NCBI GenBank assembly: GCA_039105265.1
Contig: JAPFFF010000025.1
Location: forward strand, 124,001 to 188,000
From: Tritrichomonas musculus
Lineage: Eukaryota > Parabasalia > Tritrichomonadida > Tritrichomonadidae
Direction of reading: 5' to 3'
Length of the DNA stretch: 64,000 nt
In this document: positions 53,956-64,000 of the stretch, in pieces
Position numbering within the stretch: position 1 is the stretch's first letter
Layout: every line of letters starts with the position of its first letter
Notes under the pieces: model-generated
The model's input: only the letters and a program-made list of their open reading frames with translations
What the model was told of the DNA's origin: nothing
Databases searched by the model: none
Translations under genes and position numbers: made by a program

Positions 53956-56900
53956 ATGATCGCAACAATGGCTTATCAAGCCCTGTCCCTCAACACTCAA
54001 GGGTATGAAATAACTGCAGACGATGATGAATTACAGATTACCCGAGACGGATCTCCTGATGATGTGCGTATCAACTGTGTCTATACTAAGAATGAAGTCG
54101 ATAATTTAATTCTCAGAGAATCCGATAAATTATATTTGTATAAACCCTCATCTATAACTCAAAACTCAGAGTATTATATAATGAGTTGGAATATAGACTC
54201 TAATTACGATATTCCTCTAGATACAATATTTACATTTAAAGATTACTTATTCGGGCATACATGGAATTTGAAATGGGATGGTGATTCATGGACCGGGAAT
54301 AACGTAGTGAATTTATCATTCAATAAGCAGTCGACAACTACTAATAATAACGGAAGTCCCGCACTAATAATTCAACATACTGATTACATGATTAAGTGGA
54401 TAGATTGCGTATTACAAAGTAAAGATCCCATTGCGAATGAGAATCTCGCTACATTACTCTCAAAGTATATTACTAATTGGAGAGTCGCTTATAAAGATGG
54501 TACGATAAAAGAATTAAATGAAACAAATAGTGAAGTTAAATTAGATGCTGCTCCTAGATATGAAATCGATGGAGTTAAATGCGATATACAACAATTCTCA
54601 GTTAAAGTATCGAGTGATATATCAGGAAGTAACATGCTGTATGTATTAGCTGATCTCGATATCGAAGGTTGCGTAACGTCATTAAAGTGGGATTCACATC
54701 CGACAACTCCATTAAGTATGAAGTATTTACATACGTGGAATGATAATCCTATAATAAAATCATTTTCATATATACGTCAAGTTAGATACTCGAAGAAATC
54801 AATCCCAGAAGAGAATACCAAAAAGAATATAGATATATATATCGAGAAGAAGTACTTCGAGCAGAAACCCGAGAATGCAGACGAAACATACAATCCATTC
54901 GAGATTATGATTATTCAACAGTTCTATGAAGTTACGCCTGATCCACGTGAATGTACTACACTAACTACGGATCATAATATATATTCATCAAAGATTATAT
55001 GGGCTGATAACATCATGACGATGCGTAGAGATCTTAATGTTGTTGGAGGTACTGTTGATGTACTTGCATATGATTACTCAACATTGAGAGCGATAATTAA
55101 TGGAATTCAAGAGCAACTGCGATTACAAGCTGCATATAACGAATACACTGATTCTATTCGTAAGGGTTTAGCTATTGCTGGTGATATTCTCAACATACTT
55201 ACAGGTGCAGTTAAGATGATATCAGATCTATCGAAATTATCATTGAGCGGTGATAACATCAACATTAATACATATCGTACTGAAGACTTCACATTCCCTG
55301 GTATAGGTGGAGACGATGACGATTATCCTGGAGGCAAACCGCCTATTAGTGGTAAGTTCTTACTCGACATGGATACTAGTGCTGCCGGACATGTATTAAA
55401 GAGATTCATACCTACAGAGACTACTATTCCAGCTGCTACATCATCATTAACTGCTACTGATCTAGTGTTAAACGCTGTAAATTCATTAACACAGATAGGG
55501 AATGCTACAACAACAATTATAGCTGGGGGACTCACACTTGATAGAATTCCGGAAATTGTTGAAGGTAATCGCACTATACAACAATCAATGCATACTATTA
55601 CAGATTCAGTACGTGAATTATGTCGTAGGTGGAGAGAGCGAAGAAATAACACTATCATCGATCACACTGTCGAGAACACTGACGAGATGGAGTTAGAAGA
55701 TATTGACGATTCACAAAGCGAACTTGATAGAGTCGATTCACCTGTTACTAGAATAAATCATGATACCACCACTCATGTTGCATCATCAAATGAAGTATTA
55801 TTCGGAGAACACACTCTAGAATCATTATCGAATCTCACTAATGAAGAGTTGTTAGCGTTAAACTCAGAGAACGTTGTCGTGGAGCAGATCGGTGATTCGC
55901 GAATCGGTGTTATTACAATCATGTATATTAATCCAAATGGTACTAGAGAATTAGTGTATATCAGACGTTGCGATAACGTTCGAAGTGTTATTACTCCTGA
56001 GTTCATAAGATTCTCATCTCAACGATATATTAATACGACATCTCAGTGGGTATATGATAATCGCACTGCGTTAGAGATAGAACAGATGCTCCCTGTAGAT
56101 AGAATACTATTCGAGAATACACACCCACAACTCCGATTCATTAGAAACAGTGATGCAGACTTAGGTGTTAATTGGACTGAGGTTCGAGATGAAAATAACT
56201 CCACTGTTGCTATCATTGATGTATCAATACTCACACGTACTAGTGTAGGGAATGATGGGATATCTATTCAATCACACGAATCGAATACAACTGTAAACTC
56301 AGATGGAATTCATGTAGAAGATAACACCCACGAACTCATCGCTAATGAATATAACGTTGTCGTCGTCAATCACGAACTCACTCCCACAACAGATGCTGAT
56401 GTAGTGATACCTGGTACTACAATTACACTCGCAAACATAGAGCAAATGGATTGGTATCAACGACATAGACTTACTAATGAAATTCGTGGATTGAGATTCA
56501 GAGATTCGCAAAGCGAACTTGGTTCCACCAACAACGAAGAGTATACTGAAGTGATATACAGTAACAATGTCATAGGTGTTATCGATAGACGACATATCAA
56601 TCAAGTATCCATCACTGATAACAATATAACGATATCAAATCCTGATAATCAGCTAACACTCACTGATCATGATATTCAGTGGATGAGAGATCACGATGAA
56701 CAACATCGATCAACATTACGTGGATTCATATCAAACATCAACAATCGATTAGAAGAAATCAACATGGATATGGAGTGGCTGTTAGAGCATCCATCATTAA
56801 CAGATCGATATGTAGTATGTAGAGGATCACGTATATTGGTTCCGATAGTAGATGCTGTGTTGTATATACCACGTGCTATTCGCAAAGCTAGTACTTACTC

Positions 56901-59900
56901 ATTAGATTCGCTACGTGAAGTTGACACAGTCATGGGTGAATCAAATATCAGTCTACAACCCCTTATCGATTGGTGTAAGAGTACTGAATCTGATATATCA
57001 CTCCCTGATGATAACAATGAAGCGATATCGTTGAACTCATGCGTTAACATATGTAAGACATTTCGTGATACTATTAAAGGTCCGTTAGAGTTGCTGTCGT
57101 ATAAGATTCAAGAGGTTGAGAAGCAACAATCGAATAGTGGTACTACTGATGAATTCGATACCGTCGATGGATATGAATACTTCACTGTAAAGAATGAGAA
57201 TATCCGCTATGTACCTACACCTACATATAATACACTACAAATCATCAATATACCTGATACACTATTGAATAAGATTAATGCTATCACCACAGAAACGTAT
57301 ATCTTCAAGATTGTATTAAGAAAGAACGTGATATATGATACTAACGGTAAGTACATCAAAGAATTCTATATATACGCGAAAGATAATAAAATATATAGTC
57401 CTCAGATAACACATAATTCTAATGGATGTGTTGTTGAATACACTGATGGAATCAATATATCATTCGATAGTAAACTAGAGTTCAATCCTTATACACTGTG
57501 GATGAGTGGTGAGTTATCTATCATGTACTTACTCCCTCAAGATTCATTAGTAGCGAAGAAACCTACGATAAAGTGTGATATTATTGATGCGAAGAATGCA
57601 CTTAAATTACATGAATCAGATGTGAGATACTTCTACAAACCGTCGATAATAAGTGAAGATAATGAATATTATAAGATGATATTCTCTGTTGATAACGATT
57701 ATGAGATACCTGATAAATTAGAATTCGTTTTCAAAGAATATTGCTTCGGTAATACATGGAGTATTCAATGGAATAGAGATGAATCGAAAATTAATAATGG
57801 GTACTGGTCCGGTTATAATCAACAGGGGCATCTCAATGCAAAAGTAATATCGAAGTGGAATCTCAGACCTAGTAATAAAGTATCAGATTGTTATGGATGT
57901 TGGGTGACGATTAAGAAGACTGAGTTACATGATAAATTAATTACTAATGAAGGTAGCGGGTTGATGCATTCGCTCTTGAAAAATTATAAACATGAATTCA
58001 AGCTTGAGATGAATGACGGAACTATTATTGATGGAGCTCAATGGAATATGTCATGTAATTTCGAAAATCACTTATCTGATGGGTTATCAAATTCACTACA
58101 TCCTGGGTATTACGGAACAGTGATTCTCTATATATCAATGGATAGTACAAGTGGTATTCGAACCGACTTAGTTGATAAGGTATATATCGATATATATGTT
58201 GATGAATCGAGTACAGCGACTCGTCTATCATTCAAACCTGATGGGTTTCATACACAGAAAGATGGGAAAGTATATCTCGACATCATTCCCGTTAATGATA
58301 CAATTGAGATGATAGCTTATGATTGGAGTGATTCAAGTATATCATCCTCTAAAGATATCGAATTATATCTTCGTAAAGATTTAACAGATCCTATCGATGA
58401 AGTTAATTGGGATCCATCTACTAACGCATTCAAGTACATCATCGATCAACAGTTCTACGATATCAAACCCAATCCTAATGCAGCTACAACACTCTATACT
58501 GATTTCAATATCACTTCATCGAAAATTATCACCGCTGATAACATCACAACTATGAGATCCGATTAAAATGTATTAACTAATAATTTCGATGTTGTCAGTT
58601 ATGATGTTAAAGATATCACATCTAAAGTTGATGTATTAAATGCTGAGATGAGTGAAACTAAGAGAGTTACACAACACTTACAAGAAGATATCGATGAAAC
58701 TAGAATTATCGCTGACGTAGCACTCGCATTCGGTGTCGGATCAGTGGTAACTCAAATAGGTTCCGCTGGATTAAGCTTCATAACGAAAGCTGGTACATCA
58801 ATGTTATCTACATGCGCTGCTGAAACATTAAACTATGAGATGACGACTGTTGGAGTACAGATACTTCCAGCGATACCAGTGGGGTATTCAGCACGTACTG
58901 TTACCCTGCAAGGGGTTAATGCTCCGCTTACTGATCTCACTCCATTAATCGAGTGGTGTAATTCTGAGTATGAATATATTCCTGAAATTAAGTATGATGA
59001 GTTCGAGAATAATAAAACAACAGCGACATCACTCAATACAACATTCGATATCTGTAATCACTTCAGACATTCGTTGAAACCTGCATTCAAGTTATTAACT
59101 GATAAGTTTGAAGAACTAGAGAACAGGGAATATATCGCAGAGTAATCTCATACGAGATGATGTTATCGATGTCGTAGGTAAGTATAGCGAAGGTGTTGTT
59201 CAGTTAGAAGCTGAAGATGTTATCACTGATGGAATCATCAAAGCGAGACTCATGGTACGGAAAGTTAGTGAATTCAATGACGTTGATTATGAAGAGAATA
59301 TAATTACTATCAACATCGTTAACGGTGAAATATCTGAGTATCAGGGAACTAGTGATTTCCCAGAAGCATCTATAAATGGAAAGCAGATAACTATCGCTAA
59401 TCCACATAAATTACAAGTCACAGGTGTGAGTATTAAAGAGAATACTGCTGTACGACGTATGGAGTTCACTACAAATGATATCGCTTACACATGTGATATC
59501 GACGCGTTACAAAAGAAGATAGATTCATTACATGATCAACTCGAACAGAACGATAAGTCATTGGCTGCTATACTGAATGAGTTTCCGACTGTAGATGAAG
59601 TGAACACAGCGTTGGATACAGTTAAGAATGAATCTGATATCAAATATGCGTTGAAGAGTGAGATACCAACAACGATTGATCTTAGTGATTATTCAACAAC
59701 GACTGAATGTGATACTAAGTACATTCATCAAGATAGTATCATTCCGAGTACAGACACAACTACTATTGAATTCACTGATGATGATATTCTATCAGCGTTG
59801 AACACCGTTAATCGCATCAATAACGCACAGTTCTGGTATCGATCGGGTGGTAACGTGATAAGACCGATTTCTGGTGATTTCGTTCGATGTATGTTCTATG

Positions 59901-60577
59901 CAGAGCAACTCAGGTTCACTAACGATTCAAGTAGATACATCAACGATCTAGCGTTGAGTACTGAAACTGTAAACAACGATACTTCACTAGCAACATCAGC
60001 GTTCGTACATAAATGTGTTGATGACGCGGTTGTTAACATTGATTTAACTGATTATGCGTTGAAGAGTGATATACCAGCGGCGGTTGACTTGAATAATTAT
60101 GCATTGAAGAGTGATATACCAAACATTGATGTTAACAATGTCAGAGCATATGACGATCTATCATACTGTTCTACTGATAAGACATCGTTGACGATAGGTG
60201 TTACTGGAACTTTAAAATTGCCATCGATTCTCCCTTTCGTGGAAGGTGCACATATTGTAGTCGATGCCGTATTTGATGATGGTACTGAACATCTCGACTT
60301 CATATTCAAAACCAATTCCAGTACCAGTGATACGCATACAATGATTTACAACGTGAATGGAACTGAAGCCGTACTTAGATATCAAGACTACACGATAAAC
60401 TGGAATATCAGTACTGGTGAGTTCACTATCAAAGGTTTCGTGAAACATAAAGGTAAGAACCCATCTGAATATAGAAATTTACGTGCCGATACCGGTGATC
60501 ATCATGTTTCGTTGGCGTTGAATAGCCAAATCGAACAACTATGGAGTTACATCACAGCTGCACTCGAATCGACGTAA
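53956..60577 (+). pseudogene. Polinton 2 fibre region with internally duplicated head and tail modules
   Basis: A 6.6 kb fibre-like coding region; the first open frame alone is 1536 codons. The domain beginning 'DKLYLYKPSSITQNSEYY' (residues about 55-375) recurs near residues 1190-1536 ('FYKPSIISEDNEYY'). The following coil and the 'PLIDWCKS / PLIEWCNS' module also occur twice. The region is therefore a tandem duplication of a head-coil-stalk unit. The 3' part has 'DYALKSDIP' steps like phage tail fibres. Only the last copy continues into the long C-terminal end (about 59250-60577), which is also the part found as a fossil at 22470-24292. It looks broken, with about two or three breaks. It is convergent with the family A gene and overlaps it by 39 bp. 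Confidence 0.65.
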
Positions 60578-61129
60578 ACTAAAAATAACGATACACAATT
60601 TATAGACAACTACATACTTCAAACATAAGTGATATACATTGACGAGATCGTTGAATTCTTTATTGTATACTTGTTTGAAATCAGTTACTACCTCACCCGA
60701 CTCAGTAACAATTTTAATAGCATCGATCTTCTGTATCGGTGATACCTTAGCGACACAACATCCAGGATTATCATCAGTGTATACTTCAACATCACCACCT
60801 GTAATCGCTTTGATGATTGATACTAGATCTTGTTGCGGGACTATGATAGTGCGCTTACTGATGAGATTACTAATGAGTGCTTTATCTTGATCGAGTAATA
60901 TTTTTGCATATGTTTCGAGAATGAGTGATCTAACATCAACTTTCTCTAACTCCGTTGGCGGTGCATCATTAAGTGTAATATCGCGAGTAATTACGATATC
61001 TTCTTTCCCGTCATCACGTTTATTAATGAAAATATTATTATTGATTTTGTTGTTAGATTGTGATGCAGACGTAGGTTCGAGTGAGATATTCGCATTGACT
61101 CCTGTATTCAAGTTCCTCTTCTTAATCAT
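60539..61129 (-). CDS. conserved Polinton small protein, family A (196 aa)
   Basis: A 196-residue protein. Its N-terminal third is Asn/Asp-rich and disordered. Its C-terminal half matches the 95-residue protein of Polinton 1 (42872-43159): the landmarks are DVEVYTDDNPGCC, IKIVTESGEVVTDFKQVYNKEFND and a final LK. The gene lies directly after and convergent with the fibre gene in both elements. An AAAAATAA motif (TATTTTT on the coding strand side) lies 12 nt upstream of the start. The function is unknown. Confidence 0.65.
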   Translation of the reverse strand: MIKKRNLNTGVNANISLEPTSASQSNNKINNNIFINKRDDGKEDIVITRDITLNDAPPTELEKVDVRSLILETYAKILLDQDKALISNLISKRTIIVPQQDLVSIIKAITGGDVEVYTDDNPGCCVAKVSPIQKIDAIKIVTESGEVVTDFKQVYNKEFNDLVNVYHLCLKYVVVYKLCIVIFSLRRFECSCDVTP

Positions 61130-61141
61130 TTCATATATAGA

Positions 61142-61254
61142 AAAATAAGCGATTCATTGATGGAAACAAGTTCGCTTCGCGAATCAAAGATTAATACCCA
61201 AAGGGATAGTCCGTCTAGCGGATTTGACTTCGTCAGAGATTTGCATAGCAAATC
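61142..61254. repeat. cluster of small hairpins between two genes
   Basis: The 110 bp between the family A gene and the MSG gene contain a row of short stem-loops with small loops. These are 61171-61183 (TTCGC-ttc-GCGAA), 61210-61222 (TCCG/CGGA), 61226-61234 (GAC-ttc-GTC) and 61238-61254 (GATTTGC-ata-GCAAATC). The first is one copy of the dispersed hairpin motif described in the findings. It may act as a terminator or RNA-processing zone or may be a landing site for tiny hairpin elements. Confidence 0.6.
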
Positions 61255-61441
61255 AATAGGAGTTAACATCGTCTTTATATAATATCAATTGCTTAGCGTT
61301 AACGCGTTTCGAAGATCCATCTGTTGATGATAGATTCTCTTTACGATGAGTTGGAGGGTGATGATACTCAGGTTGCGTAACAGGAGGATTTCGAGTGGTG
61401 TGTTGCTTATGAGACATTACTTGTACTGATTTACCCGACAT
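61253..61441 (-). CDS. Polinton 2 small His/Pro/Thr-rich protein (62 aa)
   Basis: A polar, low-complexity protein starting MSGKSVQVMSHKQ. It is in the same relative place as the MSG-starting 66-residue protein of Polinton 1. A GAAAAATAAAC motif (TTTATTTTTC on the coding strand) lies 6 nt upstream. The function is unknown. Confidence 0.5.
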   Translation of the reverse strand: MSGKSVQVMSHKQHTTRNPPVTQPEYHHPPTHRKENLSSTDGSSKRVNAKQLILYKDDVNSY

Positions 61442-61520
61442 TTTATGAAAAATAAACTGATATTACATACTCCGTTGAAGGAAAAATAATTAATTAAATA
61501 TAGAATGATGTTAATTTCAT

Positions 61521-63116
61521 TTAACGACTCGTAATATCGTATTGTCCGATCTCAACAACAGGCGGCATACCGTTAGGTTGTACGTGAATTGATATAACAG
61601 TATCTTGAAGTAACGCCATGATAGGTGGAGTTGTAGTATTAAGGTAATCATTAGCACCATTAGCAGGATCAACGTTAGCGGGTATATCACAAACGATTTC
61701 ATAAGTGATTGGAGTGTTAGATGTCTGCCCCTGTTGAAATGTGTTATCAGTTTCAGTAGGTAATCCGATGAAGAATGATGTTCTATCATAGCTAATTAAC
61801 CCAGTACTAACGTTACTGTTATCGGTATTAGTTAACGATTGAATCACTTCTTTATTGAACCCTGTTTGCTCACCATTAATATTCATAGCGTTCTGACATA
61901 GTTTTATAAACATAGGATCAGTACCGTTAGTAGCGAATGGAATCGTAGGTACTACACCGTAACCTCCACATCTTAATTGAAAGTTATTGAATATCGGATT
62001 CTTGAATACTGTATGATGATTTGGAGTTTGAGGGAATAAGAAGAATATTGAATCAACGAATCGTGGGGTGATTGTCTGAGTACTTGAACAACGACCTGCG
62101 TGATTGAGTGGTTTACTCATAGTAGTGAATGTAAGAATTTGAGTAGGGAAGATGAGTTCTTGTTGTGTATATCGTTGAATGAGTGATTGATATATATCTC
62201 CATCGATACCGAAGTTGGGGATAACACTATAGCAATCATTAACTTCATAATCACGTTTAATAGTGAGAGTACGATTAGCAGCTGCAAATGTACCAGCATT
62301 ACACGATTCATAAGATCTAATTTGAGTTCCGATTGGTGCAAACTCATTCGTAATTTTCTGAGCATGAATTTTAATGTATTGTTCCGCATCACCATGTATA
62401 GATGCCGGTAATCCGACAGGGCAGTACACAAGACCTTGTACGCCGAACATAACTTTGAGCTCAAGTTTACCTGCGAATGAGGGTAAGTATTTGATATTAC
62501 TGAGAGGAAGGAATCGACGGAGATCGATCTTTAATGGGATTTCGATATCGTTATATTCAGTTGTACCGTTGACGAGTTTGAGGAAAAATCCACATCGAGC
62601 ATGTTTCGTTTTCTGATTAAATATATCTTTATGACGAACCTTGGAATATATATCACTACGTTTAGATGCTTCATTAGCTCCACATGCTGTAAGAAATGAT
62701 TCTTCAGGACCGAAGTTCTGATTGTAAATAGAGATACCATTAGCGAGAATTTCATATTTTTCAACAGCATCCATAGCGTCTTTAAATCCAACCCATAAAC
62801 CTTTAAATGAATGATCACCTAAATCATCGAATTGAGCATTAATAGAAGAACTCAAAACACCATTGAGTTTCAATTTCGCTTTGATGAATCCGTTATAGAT
62901 ATCAGCGGTGTTATCACAAGTGGGGCTGATGATGAATGTAGTGAATGAACCTGCACGAATAGGTGCTGAGGGGCTGTATGAAGCTTGAGCATCGATAACG
63001 TATTTCTTATTAGTGTCTGACATAGCTATAGCATTATCTACAACGTCGAAATAGCTTGCTACTTGAGTATTAACTTCAGCAAATGTTTTGTGAAAGACTT
63101 CGTTGTTGAATGTCAT
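61521..63116 (-). CDS. Polinton 2 major capsid protein (double jelly roll)
   Basis: A 531-residue protein with a WVGFKDAMDAVEKYEILANG block and strand-rich surroundings that align with the Polinton 1 capsid protein. It has many beta strands, few charges in clusters, and no membrane segment. Size and position fit the double jelly-roll major capsid protein of Polintons. It would assemble as pseudo-hexameric trimers. A TATATTTTTC-type motif lies about 12 nt upstream of the start. The reading frame is open over its whole length. Confidence 0.8.
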   Translation of the reverse strand: MTFNNEVFHKTFAEVNTQVASYFDVVDNAIAMSDTNKKYVIDAQASYSPSAPIRAGSFTTFIISPTCDNTADIYNGFIKAKLKLNGVLSSSINAQFDDLGDHSFKGLWVGFKDAMDAVEKYEILANGISIYNQNFGPEESFLTACGANEASKRSDIYSKVRHKDIFNQKTKHARCGFFLKLVNGTTEYNDIEIPLKIDLRRFLPLSNIKYLPSFAGKLELKVMFGVQGLVYCPVGLPASIHGDAEQYIKIHAQKITNEFAPIGTQIRSYESCNAGTFAAANRTLTIKRDYEVNDCYSVIPNFGIDGDIYQSLIQRYTQQELIFPTQILTFTTMSKPLNHAGRCSSTQTITPRFVDSIFFLFPQTPNHHTVFKNPIFNNFQLRCGGYGVVPTIPFATNGTDPMFIKLCQNAMNINGEQTGFNKEVIQSLTNTDNSNVSTGLISYDRTSFFIGLPTETDNTFQQGQTSNTPITYEIVCDIPANVDPANGANDYLNTTTPPIMALLQDTVISIHVQPNGMPPVVEIGQYDITSR

Positions 63117-63162
63117 TTACTTGAGAGAAAAATATACATCATATAAACACCTTAGTTAATAC

Positions 63163-63792
63163 TTAACGACGTATACGAGATCTAAATACGGGTTCTCCAG
63201 GTTCTTGAATACTGAGATCCGTAGATTCAGATTCTTCTTCTCGAGGAGGGGATTCTTGAGGTGCTTCTGGGATGAGCTCTGGAACGTATTTACTACGGAT
63301 ACGAGATTTCGATAATTCTTTATTGACGACGTGCTTGATATATTGCTTCTGCTCTTTCTTAAATCTATCATTACGTAGTTCTTCACCGAGATTTCGCAGT
63401 TGCTCGAGTATCTCGAGATTAATACCGTTTGATGTGTAAAGTTCCCTTTGGGAATGTACTTCACTATTGTGAATTGTTTGCGGAACGACGTTTCCATCGG
63501 AAGTAGAATCATTATTACGAATGCTTCGACGAGGTATCTGTTTCACTAAAGGAATCTCTTGATTATTGATTTCAACAGTATCTTCTTGTGTATCATCGTT
63601 TTGAATGGTGTCAACGGACTGCTTTTCAGTTTTATTATCTCTCAACTTCACTATATATTTTCCCTCTTTTTTCGTTGGAAACACTTCATACTCAGGATCT
63701 TCGACACCTTGAATCCATCGTTGAATTATTTGATTTCTCTTCACTCCACGTACGTACTTGCTCTTCGAAGAAGAGGTTTCTTTGAAACTCAT
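63163..63792 (-). CDS. Polinton 2 charged protein of unknown function (209 aa)
   Basis: A 209-residue, highly charged protein upstream of and co-oriented with the capsid gene. It has a chromodomain-like start: SKYVRGVKRNQIIQRWIQG and EYEVFPTKKEGKYIVK could form small strands. A helical coil follows (EILEQLRNLGEELRNDRFKKEQ), then an acidic Pro-rich region and a basic end (RSRIRR). A GATATTTTTG motif lies about 12-20 nt before the start. One copy of the dispersed hairpin motif (63437-63456) lies inside the coding region. No family can be named. Confidence 0.55.
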   Translation of the reverse strand: MSFKETSSSKSKYVRGVKRNQIIQRWIQGVEDPEYEVFPTKKEGKYIVKLRDNKTEKQSVDTIQNDDTQEDTVEINNQEIPLVKQIPRRSIRNNDSTSDGNVVPQTIHNSEVHSQRELYTSNGINLEILEQLRNLGEELRNDRFKKEQKQYIKHVVNKELSKSRIRSKYVPELIPEAPQESPPREEESESTDLSIQEPGEPVFRSRIRR

Positions 63793-63855
63793 TTAATTTT
63801 CAACAAAAATATCATTACCTACAATACTCACTTATTTACTTTTTACAAACTTTGT

Positions 63856-64000
63856 CTATGACAAACGTTTGTTTTTACGAGTTTTCGATGTGCTTTTACG
63901 AGTTTTGATATACGGTGCTGTTACAGCATATGTATTAGTGTTTTCATTATATTGTTTCGCTGAAGATCGCGGTCTAGTGATTTCATTATACATAGTACCC
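63856..64000 (-). CDS. C-terminal end of a basic Polinton 2 protein (partial)
   Basis: Forty-seven codons are open from the window edge to a TAG at 63856-63858. The end is strongly basic (KTRKSTSKTRKNKRLS), like core or DNA-condensing proteins. The start lies beyond the window. Spacing and orientation fit the row of minus-strand capsid-region genes. Confidence 0.5.
   Translation of the reverse strand, partial: GTMYNEITRPRSSAKQYNENTNTYAVTAPYIKTRKSTSKTRKNKRLS

Larger units (their letters stand above)
46979..64000. mobile_element. Polinton/Maverick 2, runs off the window end
   Basis: The left edge is placed near 46979, where composition jumps from about 20% GC to a GC-richer terminal stretch (CTCGCTCCGCCC, CCCCTCCAACGCCCTC) lasting about 120 bp. 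The parts follow in order. On the plus strand are polymerase B, two small genes, triple hairpin repeats, a KilA-N protein and a small basic gene. Then come a penton-like protein (minus) and a fibre region (plus). On the minus strand are the family A protein, a small MSG protein, the major capsid protein and two more genes. The ATPase, integrase and protease must lie beyond 64000 if present. The genes carry about five breaks in all, so this copy is broken but not old. Confidence 0.8.

Overview
The window looks like nuclear DNA of a trichomonad (parabasalid) protist, most likely a Tritrichomonas-type species. The host genes are long and show no introns. They use the standard code and sit in very AT-rich, poly-T/poly-A-studded spacers. 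Their families are typical of trichomonads: a BspA-like leucine-rich-repeat protein, a discoidin-like (F5/8C-type) protein, a large membrane protein with discoidin-like and beta-helix parts, and a Diaphanous-type formin. Three host genes have a TCA(T)(T/A) initiator-like element within about 15 nt of the start codon, as known for trichomonad promoters. The species is an inference.

Layout. 1-30.7 kb is host DNA with five clear host genes: 2826-3713 discoidin-like, 4289-8371 formin (minus), 9389-10930 coiled coil, 16955-20785 surface protein, 29193-30710 BspA-like. The spacers between them are packed with decayed DNA transposons and terminal-inverted-repeat elements. Among these are a Tc1/mariner-type element (16143-16888), a TTAA- or TA-flanked element (20867-22431), two pogo/DDE_1 transposase fossils (24658-25256 and 25731-27240), and a compact tyrosine-recombinase transposon whose roughly 115 bp inverted repeats abut the ends of its gene (27755-28925). 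A fossil scrap of a Polinton fibre gene lies at 22470-24292.

From 32.9 kb on, the window is mostly two different Polinton/Maverick elements, treated here as fossils. Polinton 1 (33103-45027) is a partial copy held between two 243 bp DIRECT repeats. It keeps a packaging ATPase, major capsid protein, probable penton protein, large fibre-like protein, an integrase that runs into the right repeat, and several small genes. No polymerase was found. Polinton 2 starts near 46979 and runs off the end. It has a protein-primed DNA polymerase B, a KilA-N protein, probable penton protein, a very large duplicated fibre region, a conserved small gene of unknown function, major capsid protein and others. It carries a handful of breaks.

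The most unusual signals are in Polinton 2. One is a 142 bp unit repeated three times (51601-52021), in which each unit carries a hairpin at the same place whose two arms change together. The other is a short dispersed hairpin motif, about 19-20 nt, found four times in coding and non-coding DNA and with paired changes in its stem. Both Polintons also share a TATTTTT motif just upstream of most starts, and an undescribed small-gene family beside the fibre gene.
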